NCBI GenBank assembly: GCA_937944855.1 | Contig: CALFAY010000015.1 | Span: 53,667 to 117,666, forward strand | Direction: 5' to 3' | DNA length: 64,000 nucleotides | Origin: an uncultured Planctomycetota bacterium | GTDB taxonomy: Bacteria > Planctomycetota > Planctomycetia > Gemmatales > HRBIN36 | In this document: piece by piece, positions 21,173 through 30,078 of the stretch | How the letters are laid out: the number at the start of each line of letters is the position of its first letter | How positions within the stretch are numbered: the first letter of the stretch is position 1 | The notes under the pieces: model-generated | Seen by the model: the letters and a program-made list of their open reading frames with translations, nothing else | Database searches by the model: none | What the model was told of the DNA's origin: nothing | Made by a program: the position numbers and the translations under genes

Positions 21173-21517
21173 ATGCGCGAGGAAAAGGTTTATACGGAGC
21201 AGGAAATCGTCGAAAAGCTCAAGGACTTTCCGGGCTGGGAACTCAAGGACGGCTGGATTCGCCGCACCTACCAAACCCCGGGCTGGGCGCACACGCTGAT
21301 GCTGGCCAACACGATCGCGTTCTTGGCCGACGCTGCCTATCACCATCCCGATCTGGTTCTCGGCTACGCCCAAGTGACGGTAAAGCTCCAGACCCACCGC
21401 GTCCGCGGCATTACCGATCACGATTTCGAACTGGCCCGGAGAATCGACGAGGTGGTGCTGTGGAAGCCGCCGCCGGGTTCCGTGCTGGAGGGCTATCCGA
21501 AGAAGTGGATCAAATGA
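21173..21517 (+). CDS. 4a-hydroxytetrahydrobiopterin dehydratase (pterin-4a-carbinolamine dehydratase)
   Basis: 114 aa, the normal family length. It carries the active-site pattern with H57-H58-P and the 'TVKLQTHRVRGITDHDFELA' segment (H75). The enzyme dehydrates 4a-hydroxy-tetrahydropterin, classically for aromatic amino acid hydroxylases, but members occur in bacteria without a recognised hydroxylase. Here it is followed 13 bases later by a DHPS-like gene, suggesting a folate/methanopterin-type context instead. Confidence 0.88.
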   Translation: MREEKVYTEQEIVEKLKDFPGWELKDGWIRRTYQTPGWAHTLMLANTIAFLADAAYHHPDLVLGYAQVTVKLQTHRVRGITDHDFELARRIDEVVLWKPPPGSVLEGYPKKWIK

Positions 21518-21530
21518 TACGAGTCAGGGG

Positions 21531-22928
21531 ATGCGTTATCTGTTCGTGACCGGCAAACTGGCCGAGCCGGCGTTGCGGGCGGTGCTGGCCGATCTCGCTC
21601 CGAAGGTCGGTTTCGAGCACGAAGTGGCCGTGCTCAACATCACCGTGGCCGCCCTGCTGACGCCGGCCTGGATCGCCCGGCACTTGACGATCTCAGACGA
21701 CGTGGACAAGGTGATTCTGCCCGGCCTGTGCGCCGGCGATTTGACGCCGCTGCGCGAGCGGACCCGGGCCGTCGTCGAGCGCGGGCCCGACGATCTCCGG
21801 GATTTGCCCCATTACTTCGGGCTGAAACGGCAGGAAGACTATGGCCGGTGCGACCTCGAAATCCTGGCGGAAATCAACTTCGCTCCCCGGTTTTCCTGGC
21901 AGGATCTGTTGACACAGGCTCGTCATTATCAGAACCAAGGAGCCGATGTCATCGACCTCGGCTGCGACCCAGGCGCCCGCTGGTCGGGGGTCGGCGACGC
22001 TGTGCGGGCCTTGAGACAGGAAGGTTTTCGCGTCTCCATCGACAGCATGGATCCAGTCGAGATCGGCGACGCCGTCCGGTCCGGGGCCGAACTCGTGCTC
22101 AGCGTCAACGCTTCCAATCTCGAAGCGGCCCGCGATTGGGGAGTCGAAGTGGTCGTCATTCCCGACAGCCCCTCCGACCTCGACAGCCTGGAGCGGACCG
22201 CCGAACGTCTCCAGTCCTGGGGCGTCCCTTTCCGCCTCGATCCGATCCTGGAACCGATCGGCTTCGGCTTCGCCGCTTCCCTGGGCCGGTATCTGGAAAC
22301 CCGCATTCGCCATCCGCAGGCCGAGATGCTCATGGGCGTCGGCAACCTGACCGAGTTGACCGACTGCGATTCCGCCGGGATCAACGTGCTCCTGGCCGGA
22401 TTCTGTCAGGAACTCGGCATCCGCAGCGTGCTGACGACGGCGGTGGCGAATTGGGCGGCGACCAGTGTGCGGGAACTTGATCTGGCCCGTCGGCTGGTTT
22501 ACCATGCGGTCAGGCATCGCGTGCTTCCGAAGCATCTGGAGCCGAACCTGGTCGTGCTCCGCGATCCGCGTCTGCGGAAGTTCGGCGCTGACGCCCTGGC
22601 CGACCTGGCCCGCCGCATCACCGACCGCAACTTCCGCATCTTCGCCGAGGACGGCAAACTGCACGTCATCAACCGCTCGATGCATCTCGTCGGCGAGGAT
22701 CCGTTCGAGCTTTTCCGCCAGATGCAGGCCCGGGAGCGGATCGACCCCAGCCACGCCTTCTACCTCGGCTACGAAATGGCCAAGGCGATGACCGCCCTGA
22801 CGTTGGGCAAGAACTACGTTCAGGATCAGGCCCTCAACTGGGGCTTCTTGACCCGACCAGAAACGACTCATCCGCCCGACCTGGATGGCCGCAGCAGCGA
22901 CAGGAGGGTGTCACAGGCCGAAGAATGA
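21531..22928 (+). CDS. DUF6513 dihydropteroate synthase-like protein
   Basis: 465 aa. An N-terminal domain (about 1-115: 'YLFVTGKLAEPALRAVL', 'KVILPGLCAGDL') of DUF6513 type precedes a TIM-barrel dihydropteroate-synthase-like domain (about 120-370) with 'GADVIDLGCDPGARW', 'RVSIDSMDP', 'LSVNASNLE' and 'MGVGNLTELTDCDSAGIN'. Related proteins in archaea and in C1-metabolising bacteria are linked to tetrahydromethanopterin biosynthesis, where the acceptor differs from p-aminobenzoate in ordinary folate. I infer a methanopterin-type or related pterin role. It overlaps the 3' end of the convergent sulfite-oxidase-like gene by 18 bases. Confidence 0.78.
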   Translation: MRYLFVTGKLAEPALRAVLADLAPKVGFEHEVAVLNITVAALLTPAWIARHLTISDDVDKVILPGLCAGDLTPLRERTRAVVERGPDDLRDLPHYFGLKRQEDYGRCDLEILAEINFAPRFSWQDLLTQARHYQNQGADVIDLGCDPGARWSGVGDAVRALRQEGFRVSIDSMDPVEIGDAVRSGAELVLSVNASNLEAARDWGVEVVVIPDSPSDLDSLERTAERLQSWGVPFRLDPILEPIGFGFAASLGRYLETRIRHPQAEMLMGVGNLTELTDCDSAGINVLLAGFCQELGIRSVLTTAVANWAATSVRELDLARRLVYHAVRHRVLPKHLEPNLVVLRDPRLRKFGADALADLARRITDRNFRIFAEDGKLHVINRSMHLVGEDPFELFRQMQARERIDPSHAFYLGYEMAKAMTALTLGKNYVQDQALNWGFLTRPETTHPPDLDGRSSDRRVSQAEE

Positions 22929-23579
22929 CGGCGGCGTGTCCGTGCGGAAGCGTTCACCGTCCGCGACGCCGGGCGGAGGCCAGGGATTGCCCCGCATGTG
23001 GTACCCGCCGTTCTCCCAGCTCTCCCAGAAGCCGGGCCGGTCCTCCGCCATCAGTTCGATGCCGCGGACCCACTTGGCACTTTTCCAGGCATACAACCGG
23101 GGGACCACAAGCCGCAGCGGCCAGCCGTGATCGGGTTCGAGTTCCTTGCCATCGTGGCCCCAGGCGAACAGGCAGTCTGCGCCGAGAAAATCCTCCAGGG
23201 GCAGATTCGTCGTGAAGGGCGGTTCACCCGGATAGGGCGGCTCGCAGATCAAGTACACGAAGCGGGCCGCGGGCTTGACCCCGCTTTTTTCCAGCACTGT
23301 GCGGGTGGAGACACCTTCCCAGAGGTTGTCGAGACGGCTCCAGCGGGTGACGCAGTGCATGTCCGCGCGGACCCGGACCGTCGGCAGGGAACGGAACTCC
23401 TCGTAGCTGCAGGACCAGGGCCGCTCGACCAGGCCAGTCACTTCAAACCGCCACGTCGCCGGGTCGAAGCGGGGTACAGTGCCGGCGTGCAGCACCGGCC
23501 ATTTCCGCGTCTGGACCTGATTCGGCGGCAGACGATTGGCACGCAGCACGTCCGGACTGATGATGATGTCATCGCTCAT
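22911..23579 (-). CDS. Sulfite oxidase-like molybdopterin oxidoreductase (YuiH-like)
   Basis: 222 aa. The start is ATG 23579, with AAGGAAA upstream. It is a single oxidoreductase-molybdopterin domain; the Moco ligand Cys is C76 in 'MHCVTRWSRLDNLWEGV', and the C-terminal half includes 'GWPLRLVVPRLYAWKSAKWV', a typical sulfite-oxidase-fold segment. There is no signal peptide and no heme or dimerisation domain, so this is the small cytoplasmic-looking branch rather than YedY/MsrP. The electron acceptor and substrate are unknown. moaC, for molybdopterin synthesis, lies at 47.7 kb. Confidence 0.85.
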   Translation of the reverse strand: MSDDIIISPDVLRANRLPPNQVQTRKWPVLHAGTVPRFDPATWRFEVTGLVERPWSCSYEEFRSLPTVRVRADMHCVTRWSRLDNLWEGVSTRTVLEKSGVKPAARFVYLICEPPYPGEPPFTTNLPLEDFLGADCLFAWGHDGKELEPDHGWPLRLVVPRLYAWKSAKWVRGIELMAEDRPGFWESWENGGYHMRGNPWPPPGVADGERFRTDTPPSFFGL

Positions 23580-23622
23580 GGTCAGTTTTCCTTGATTGCT
23601 CCACAGGCAATGATAGGCACGA

Positions 23623-24657
23623 TCAAGGAGATGGAGTGGAAGCGGTCAGATCGGGCCGGTCTTTCAGCAGCGGTTTGTTGATGAGCGGATCGCGGGCCGT
23701 GAACGGGCCGGGATTGACGTCCCGCTCCAGACAGCGGAGGTAGGTTTCGAGTTTGGCGTCGAGGTCGTCGGCATGGTGGACGATGAGCACTTCGGGAATC
23801 AAAGGCAGCCGGACCGATCCCCATTCCGGCAAGGCCAAATGGGCGACGACGACGTGTTCCAGGAGCAGCAAAAGGTCGGGCGGAATGTCGCCGAGTTCCG
23901 AGGCAGTCCGATGGACCAGATCCCGACCCAAAAGCAGATGACCGAACAGACGGCCGGGCACGGTCGGCTGGGGCTGGATCGGCTCGTCGCCGAGTTCGAG
24001 GACCCGCCCGATGTCATGCAGGATCGCCCCGGCAAGGACCAAATCTCGGTTGAGCGGCGGTCGGGAAGCCGAGTAATGGGCCAGGTAATGATCGGCCAGG
24101 CGGACGCAAGCACGGGTGACGGACAGGACGTGCTCCAACCATCCGCCGCAGAACGGATAGTGCCGCTCGGAGGCGGGAAGCGTCAGCAGCTTGTCCCGAT
24201 GACGGTCCAGAAGGGCCGTCACCAGGCGGCGAAGCGGCTCGCTTGCGATTTCCCTTTCTGCAAGTGTGCGGAGGTCGGCGAACATCGAGGCGGGATCGAA
24301 ACGGGACGACTCAACCAGTTGCACGGGATCGAAACCGTCGCTCCGATCCGCCGGCGTCGCTTCGCGGAGGTTGTGCAGTTCAATCTGCGGGCCGTATTTT
24401 TCGTGTTCTCCGTAAGTGACGCGGAGCTTGTAGCAGGTGCCTTCCCGCCATTCGCGCTCACAGGCGGGAAACCAGGGGCTGTCGGCCCAGATCATGCAAC
24501 TGACGGTGCGCAGCTTGTCGCGGAAGCGGCAAGTATAGAAGGGCTTGCCGTCGCGGGTCTGGCTGCGGCTCCGTTCGATGAGCACGGCGAACGTGTCGGC
24601 CAAAGTGTCGGGGGTGAGAGCGTGCAATGGCACGACGGGCATTTTCGCACGGGCCAT
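23623..24657 (-). CDS. YhaM-like 3'-5' exoribonuclease: OB-fold plus HD domain
   Basis: 344 aa. The start is ATG 24657, with AAGGA upstream; the longer open frame above it lacks a site. An N-terminal OB-fold nucleic-acid-binding domain (about 20-110: 'DGKPFYTCRFRDKLRTV') is followed by a metal-dependent HD hydrolase domain ('GGWLEHVLSVTRACVRLADHY', 'AGAILHDIGRVLEL' with H214-D215, 'LLLEHVVVAHLALPEWGS'). This is the Firmicutes YhaM layout, which trims RNA 3' ends. It follows the beta-oxidation genes on the minus strand by about 75 bases. Confidence 0.83.
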   Translation of the reverse strand: MARAKMPVVPLHALTPDTLADTFAVLIERSRSQTRDGKPFYTCRFRDKLRTVSCMIWADSPWFPACEREWREGTCYKLRVTYGEHEKYGPQIELHNLREATPADRSDGFDPVQLVESSRFDPASMFADLRTLAEREIASEPLRRLVTALLDRHRDKLLTLPASERHYPFCGGWLEHVLSVTRACVRLADHYLAHYSASRPPLNRDLVLAGAILHDIGRVLELGDEPIQPQPTVPGRLFGHLLLGRDLVHRTASELGDIPPDLLLLLEHVVVAHLALPEWGSVRLPLIPEVLIVHHADDLDAKLETYLRCLERDVNPGPFTARDPLINKPLLKDRPDLTASTPSP

Positions 24658-24732
24658 GATCCGGTCCTTCCTGGCAGGCCGGGAATCACGAAGCGGACAG
24701 GAGCATGATACCCGCAATTCGCTGAGCCGCAA

Positions 24733-26901
24733 TCAGGCCGTCAGCTTCTGCCAATGCTCCGGGGGATAGAAGGGCCGACTTTCAGCATGGCGGCGAACCA
24801 GCTCGTCGCACGGTCGGAAGCGCGGCCCGAAACGCTCAGCCAATTCTTTCAAACTCCCCACGAGATTCCCGACGCCGAGCTGATCGGCGTAGTGCAGGGG
24901 TCCGCCGCGATGCGGGGCCCACCCGGTGCCGAAGACCATCGCCACGTCCACGTCCTGCGGCTCGGCGACGATCCCTTCGCCCAGACACGCCGCGGCCTCG
25001 TTGAGCATCGGGTAGGTGAGCCGTTCCCGCAGGTCTTCGGAATCGAGACGGAGCCGCAGGCCGGTTGGGATGTCGAGCAACGCCCGCCAGGCGGCGTGGG
25101 GACGGGGCTTGCCGTCGCTATAGCGATAGAAGCCTTGTCCGCTTTTCTGACCAAGCAGACCGGCCAGAACCAGCCGGTCGAACGGCGGGTCGCCGGGGAA
25201 ACGGTCGGCGAAGCGCGGCTGCAGGGAACGAGTGACATGGGCGGCCACATCGAGACCGATCTGGTCGAGCAGTTCATACGGCCCCATGGGCATGCCGAAG
25301 CGGCGGATGCCCCGGTCCACTTCTTGCGGCTCAGCCCCTTCAAGCAGCAGACGCATTGCTTCGTAGAGGTAGGGCAGCAGAACACGATTGACGACGAAGC
25401 CGGGGCTGTCGCCGACCTGGACGACGACTTTGCCCAGATCAATCGCGAACGCCGTCAGGGCCGCCCGAGTCGAGTCGGTGGTGCGTTCGGTATGCCCGAC
25501 CTCGACCAAGGGCATCTTGTGGACCGGGTTGAAGAAATGCAGGGCGCCGAAGCGCCCCGGGTGCTTCAACCCTGCGGACAAGTCGCGGAGGCTCAGCGAC
25601 GAGGTATTGGTGGCCAGGAGGGCTTGCGGCTGAAGGACTTCCTCCAACTCCCGGTACACCCGATGCTTGATTGCGACATCTTCGACGACGGCCTCGATGA
25701 CGAGATCGGCATCGCTGAAGCCGTCCCACGCGGTTGTCGCGGTGAGATTCTGGAGCCGATGCTGGGCGTCGGCGGAACTCAGGATGCCACGTGACACGGC
25801 CTTGTCACACAGTTCTCGGATGCGCCGCATTCCGGCTTCGAGAGCGGCTGCGTTGACATCCTTGAGCACGACGGAGTAGCCGCGGACCAGGGCTAGTTGA
25901 GCGATGCCCGCGCCCATGACGCCGGCTCCGACGACGCCGACTTTGCGGATCTCCGGGCGGGGCACATCGGCCAGATGAGGCGGCATCTTGCGGTACCGCT
26001 CTCGGACGAAGAACAAGCCGATGAGTTGTCGGCAGGCTCCCGACTGCGACAGTTCCGCGGCAGCCCGACGTTCGGCGGCCAACCCGGCCTCCAGGCCGAA
26101 GCGGATGCCGGTCTCCACGGCCTTGAGGGCGGCGGCGGGAGCGGGCATGTCGTCAGGGACTTTGGCGGCCAGCGTCTTGCGGGTCAGGTGGAAGAGCAAG
26201 GCCCGGCCCAGGGGATTGCGTTCGAGCAGCGTCTGCCGGAGCGAACGCGCCGCCTGGACCGTCCAGGCTCGTTTTCGGATCGGCAAGTCCGTCAGCATCT
26301 CGGAAGGAATCGCCTGCATCTCGCTTCCGGCGGACAGGAGCCTGTCGGCCAGACCGACTTTGCAGGCATCCTGCGCGTTCCATTTGCGGCCCGTGAGGAT
26401 GCCTTTGAGGGCTTTTTCGATGCCGAGAAGCCGGGGCAGGCTCTGACAGCCCGTCCAGGCGGGAATCAGGCCCAACTCGACTTCGGGAAAGCCGAGCACG
26501 GTATCGGGCCCGTCCACGACGAGGCGGTAATCGCAGGCCAACGCCAGTTCCAGTCCGCCGCCCAGGCACGGCCCGAAGATCACCGCGAAGGTGCAGCAGG
26601 GCAGTTCGGCCAGACGCCGGAACAGCCGCTGTCCCAGTCCAGAGAGATGCTCGGCTTGAGCCGGCGCGGCGATCGCCGCAAAACCTCGAAGGTCCGCCCC
26701 GGCAAAAAAGCCGCTCGATTTTCCGCTGCGGACCAGCAACCGACGCGGCGGCGAACCGGCCAGGACATCCAACGCCGCCTCCAGTTGATGGAGCACCGCG
26801 AGCGTGAAGATGTTGTAGCGCTGATGGGCCACGTCGAACCAGAGCACCGCCGTATCCGCATCCGTGCGTTCCAGACGAAGATCGTTAGACTGATACCACA
26901 C
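24733..26901 (-). CDS. Fatty acid oxidation complex alpha subunit: enoyl-CoA hydratase + 3-hydroxyacyl-CoA dehydrogenase
   Basis: 722 aa from GTG 26901, chosen because GGAGGAAGG sits 3-9 bases upstream; the frame is open further but overlaps thiolase codons. An N-terminal crotonase domain (about 1-290: 'SGFFAGADLRGF', 'GPCLGGGLELALACDYR') is followed by the NAD-binding 3-hydroxyacyl-CoA dehydrogenase (about 320 on: 'VGVVGAGVMGAGIAQLAL') with 'NTSSLSLRDL', 'FFNPVHKMPLVEV' and the C-terminal dehydrogenase repeats. It catalyses hydration then oxidation of enoyl-CoA, FadB/FadJ-like. It is the third gene of an operon behind acyl-CoA ligase and thiolase (29-base gap). Confidence 0.92.
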   Translation of the reverse strand: MWYQSNDLRLERTDADTAVLWFDVAHQRYNIFTLAVLHQLEAALDVLAGSPPRRLLVRSGKSSGFFAGADLRGFAAIAAPAQAEHLSGLGQRLFRRLAELPCCTFAVIFGPCLGGGLELALACDYRLVVDGPDTVLGFPEVELGLIPAWTGCQSLPRLLGIEKALKGILTGRKWNAQDACKVGLADRLLSAGSEMQAIPSEMLTDLPIRKRAWTVQAARSLRQTLLERNPLGRALLFHLTRKTLAAKVPDDMPAPAAALKAVETGIRFGLEAGLAAERRAAAELSQSGACRQLIGLFFVRERYRKMPPHLADVPRPEIRKVGVVGAGVMGAGIAQLALVRGYSVVLKDVNAAALEAGMRRIRELCDKAVSRGILSSADAQHRLQNLTATTAWDGFSDADLVIEAVVEDVAIKHRVYRELEEVLQPQALLATNTSSLSLRDLSAGLKHPGRFGALHFFNPVHKMPLVEVGHTERTTDSTRAALTAFAIDLGKVVVQVGDSPGFVVNRVLLPYLYEAMRLLLEGAEPQEVDRGIRRFGMPMGPYELLDQIGLDVAAHVTRSLQPRFADRFPGDPPFDRLVLAGLLGQKSGQGFYRYSDGKPRPHAAWRALLDIPTGLRLRLDSEDLRERLTYPMLNEAAACLGEGIVAEPQDVDVAMVFGTGWAPHRGGPLHYADQLGVGNLVGSLKELAERFGPRFRPCDELVRRHAESRPFYPPEHWQKLTA

Positions 26902-26930
26902 GATCCTTCCTCCGGGTTCCCGTCGGGCGT

Positions 26931-28223
26931 TCAATCGCGCTCCAGAAGCAGGGCGGCTCCCTGTCCGCCGCCGACGCACAGCGTCGCCAGGCCGCGATGC
27001 AGATTGCGGCGCTTCATTTCCTTGAGCAGCGTCAGGACCAGACGCGCTCCCGTCGCCCCGACCGGATGGCCGAGCGCGATGGCCCCGCCGTTGACGTTGA
27101 GCCGCTGCTGATCGATGTCGCCGATGGCCTCCCAACGGTCGAGGAATCTCCGGGCAAACTCGTCCGAGGCAAAAGCCTTCAAACAGGCCAGCACCTGAGC
27201 GGCAAACGCCTCGTTCAACTCGATCAACTCGAAGTCCTTCAAGGTGAGTCCAGTTTTGCGGAGCAGCCTGGCGACGGCGAAGACGGGACCGAGGCCCATC
27301 CGCTTCGGATCGCAACCGGCGTAGCTGAAAGCACGAAGATAGCCGAGCGGTTCGCGTCCCTCAGCTCGCGCCAGTTCTTCGGGCATGAGCAGGAGGGCGA
27401 CTGCTCCATCCGTCACTTGGCAGGAATTGCCGACCGTCACTGTGCCATTTTTGCGGAAGTACGGCTTGAGGCGAGCGAGGTCTTCCAACGTCTGCTGCGG
27501 CCGGGGGCCGATGTCGGCTTCGACCTTGCGACCGAGAACAGAAGCGGCACCTTGCGGCTCCAGGGGGGTAATCTCTTCGGCCAGCCGTCCGCTCTGTTGG
27601 GCAGCTACGGCCCGACGATGGCTTTCCAAGGCGAAACGGTCCTGCTCTTCGCGGGTGATGCCGAACTCTTCGGCCAGCACTTCGGCGGTTTCGCCCATGA
27701 TGAGACCGCGGATCGGATCGGTCAGGCCGAGCTTGAGCGACGGCACGGGGCGGAAATGACGAGGCCGGAATCCCAGAAGAGCGGCTGCCTTATGCGTCCA
27801 AGTCCTGGCCTTGCCCAAGGCGAGGAATTGGCGGGCCGCTTCCCGGCTGAACAGCAGCGGAGCCTGGCTCATCGACTCGACGCCGCCAGCCAACACCCGC
27901 TCTGCTTCGCCCAGGACAATCAACTGCGCCGCTGTGGTGATCGCCTCCATGCCGGAGGCGCAATTGCGATGCACGGTGTGAGCGATGCGATTCTGGGGAA
28001 TGCCGGCGCGCAGGGCGATGACGCGGCTGATGTTGGCAGCGTCGGGAGGCGAGATGACATTGCCGAAAACGGTCTGATCGATGCGATCCGGGGCGATGTC
28101 GGCCTGACGGAACAACCCGAGGACCGCCTGCCGGCCGAGTTCGTCGGCGGGCACGTCGGCAAGGGTCCCAAACGCCTTGACGAACGGCGTCCGAGTTCCC
28201 TCGACGATCGCCACGCGCTTCAT
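26931..28223 (-). CDS. Acetyl-CoA C-acyltransferase (thiolase), FadI/FadA-like
   Basis: 430 aa. It has all three thiolase catalytic residues: nucleophile C88 in HRNCASGMEA, His in GHPVGATGAR and the second Cys in LCVGGGQGAALL. 'TDGAVALLLM' and 'ELNEAFAAQVL' also match. It cleaves 3-ketoacyl-CoA in beta-oxidation, partner to the alpha subunit downstream. Its ATG overlaps the stop of the acyl-CoA ligase by 4 bases, so it is translationally coupled. A biosynthetic acetoacetyl-CoA role is less likely in this operon. Confidence 0.92.
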   Translation of the reverse strand: MKRVAIVEGTRTPFVKAFGTLADVPADELGRQAVLGLFRQADIAPDRIDQTVFGNVISPPDAANISRVIALRAGIPQNRIAHTVHRNCASGMEAITTAAQLIVLGEAERVLAGGVESMSQAPLLFSREAARQFLALGKARTWTHKAAALLGFRPRHFRPVPSLKLGLTDPIRGLIMGETAEVLAEEFGITREEQDRFALESHRRAVAAQQSGRLAEEITPLEPQGAASVLGRKVEADIGPRPQQTLEDLARLKPYFRKNGTVTVGNSCQVTDGAVALLLMPEELARAEGREPLGYLRAFSYAGCDPKRMGLGPVFAVARLLRKTGLTLKDFELIELNEAFAAQVLACLKAFASDEFARRFLDRWEAIGDIDQQRLNVNGGAIALGHPVGATGARLVLTLLKEMKRRNLHRGLATLCVGGGQGAALLLERD

Positions 28224-29917
28224 GTCGCCGATCCTTCTCGCAACCGCCGACGCAGCACTTTGCCCAGGAAGTTCTTGGGCAGCTCCTTGACGATCTCGAA
28301 CTGTCTGGGCCGCTTATGCTTGCCCAGGTGCTCCGCGCAGAACTGCTCCAGGCTGGCCAGGTCGAGTTGGCCGTTGCGGGGCACGACCAGCGCCTTGATG
28401 ACTTCGCCGCGTTCCCGGTCCGACACGCCAACGACCGCCGCTTCCCGTACCCCCGGATGCCGCATCAGCACTTCCTCGACCTCGGCGGGATAGACCAGAT
28501 AGCCCGAGGTTTTGATGATGTCCTTTTTGCGGTCCACGATGGTGAAGTAGCCGTCGGCATCGCGGCGGGCCAGGTCGCCGGTGAACAACCAGCCGTCCCG
28601 CAAGGCCCGCGCGGTTTCCTGCGGATTGTTGTAGTAACCTTTCATCACTTGCGGACCACGAACCAGCAATTCGCCGACTTCGCCGACAGGCATCTCCTGA
28701 GTGCCGGTCTGCGGATCGACGATGCGGGCCTCGGTGTCGGGCAGCGGCAGGCCGACTGTGCCGGGGCGGTTCTCGCCGCCGATCGGGTTGGCGTGCGTCA
28801 CCGGGCTGGCTTCGGACAAGCCGTAGCCTTCCACAACGTTTCTGGCCCCGTACTTCTCGAACTCGGCGCGCACGCCCGGGTCGAGGGCCGATGCCCCGCA
28901 AATGACGTTTTCAATGCACGACAAATCCACCGGCCGGTCCTTGAGCACGCGGTTGAGGGCCCCCAGCATGGCAGGGACGGCCGGCATCATGCGAGGTCGA
29001 TGCCGGGCGATCAGGTCGAGCACCGCCTGGGCGTCGAAGCGCGGGTGCAGGTGCATCGTCGCTCCGATGGCCGTCGCCGACAGCATGCACACGCTCAGGC
29101 CGTAAGTGTGGAAGAACGGCAGCACTGCGAGCAAGCTGTCTTCCCCATCCCGACCCCGCGACCAGGCTTTCAACTGGCAGGCATTGGCCACCAGATTGCG
29201 ATGCGTCAACATCACGATCTTGGGGAAGCCGGTGGTTCCGCCCGTCGGGACCAACAGGGCGACGTCCTCGGCCGGATGAATCGAAGGAGGCAGAAAACTG
29301 GGCGACCCCAAGCGCAACAGCCGGTCGAAGCTGTGGATCCGGAAATCGTCCCGGGGCCAGCTGAATCCCTCCCGCCGGAGGCGCTCCGCGTGATACAACC
29401 AGCCTTTCCAAACGGGGAGCCGTGGAGCCAGCGTCACCACGATCAGATGTTCCAGCGGTCCGTGTTGCAGGGCGGGCAGGGCTTGTGGAGCCAGCAAGTC
29501 CAGGGCGATCACGATCTGGCACTCGGTCGCTTCGACGAGTCGGGAAACTTCCTCGGCGACGAACAGCGGGCTGAGCTGGAGCACGGACGCCCCGGTCACC
29601 CAGGCGGCGTTGAGGGCGATGATGTATTCGGGAATGTTGGGCAGCAACATGCCGACTCGTGCGCCTGGTCCTACGCCCAGATGCCGGAGGGCGGCGGCGA
29701 AGCGACGGCTCTGTTCAGCCAGTTGCCCGAAGGTGTAGGTCTGATCGAACAGCGTGCAGCCGGGCCGCTGCGGGAAGCGCGACGCGGTTTCCTGCAAGAG
29801 CGCGTGAACGGGAATGTTCGGATAAACCAGGGATGCCGGGACGTCGGGCGGATAGAAGTCCAGCCACGGCCGGTGCCACAGCGGCACTCCAGGACGGCTC
29901 GATGCGACGTGCGTCAT
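28220..29917 (-). CDS. Long-chain fatty acid--CoA ligase (AMP-binding)
   Basis: 565 aa. The start is ATG 29917, preceded by GAGAGGAGG; an upstream ATG at 29953 lacks a site. It is an ANL-superfamily adenylating enzyme with the P-loop-like 'LLVPTGGTTGFPK' (about residue 215), 'VVEGYGLSEASPVTH', 'GWLFTGDLARRDADGY' and the C-terminal 'DRKKDIIKTSGYLVYPAEVEE' with the catalytic Lys region 'KNFLGKVLRRRLRE'. It activates fatty acids to acyl-CoA for the thiolase and alpha subunit behind it. I saw no acyl-CoA dehydrogenase gene nearby, so the pathway is completed elsewhere. Confidence 0.92.
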   Translation of the reverse strand: MTHVASSRPGVPLWHRPWLDFYPPDVPASLVYPNIPVHALLQETASRFPQRPGCTLFDQTYTFGQLAEQSRRFAAALRHLGVGPGARVGMLLPNIPEYIIALNAAWVTGASVLQLSPLFVAEEVSRLVEATECQIVIALDLLAPQALPALQHGPLEHLIVVTLAPRLPVWKGWLYHAERLRREGFSWPRDDFRIHSFDRLLRLGSPSFLPPSIHPAEDVALLVPTGGTTGFPKIVMLTHRNLVANACQLKAWSRGRDGEDSLLAVLPFFHTYGLSVCMLSATAIGATMHLHPRFDAQAVLDLIARHRPRMMPAVPAMLGALNRVLKDRPVDLSCIENVICGASALDPGVRAEFEKYGARNVVEGYGLSEASPVTHANPIGGENRPGTVGLPLPDTEARIVDPQTGTQEMPVGEVGELLVRGPQVMKGYYNNPQETARALRDGWLFTGDLARRDADGYFTIVDRKKDIIKTSGYLVYPAEVEEVLMRHPGVREAAVVGVSDRERGEVIKALVVPRNGQLDLASLEQFCAEHLGKHKRPRQFEIVKELPKNFLGKVLRRRLREGSAT

Positions 29918-30078
29918 GGCCGCGCCTCCTCTCTCGATGGGTTCCTTCAGCATCCTACGCGGCTATTTCGGCGGAAACAACCGCAGGAGGCCGGCGGAGG
30001 CGGCAGCGGCGACGCAGCCACGGTGCAAGGCACGGACTTTCCCAAAGAAAGCGACTAGTTCGTCCAGGCCGTCCGTGG

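Noticed and set aside
26902..27315. N-terminal extension of the beta-oxidation alpha subunit
   Set aside because: It overlaps thiolase coding sequence and lacks crotonase similarity; GTG 26901 has a strong ribosome site.
28316..30058. 580-codon plus-strand frame opposite the acyl-CoA ligase
   Set aside because: Shadow of a well-supported gene on the other strand.
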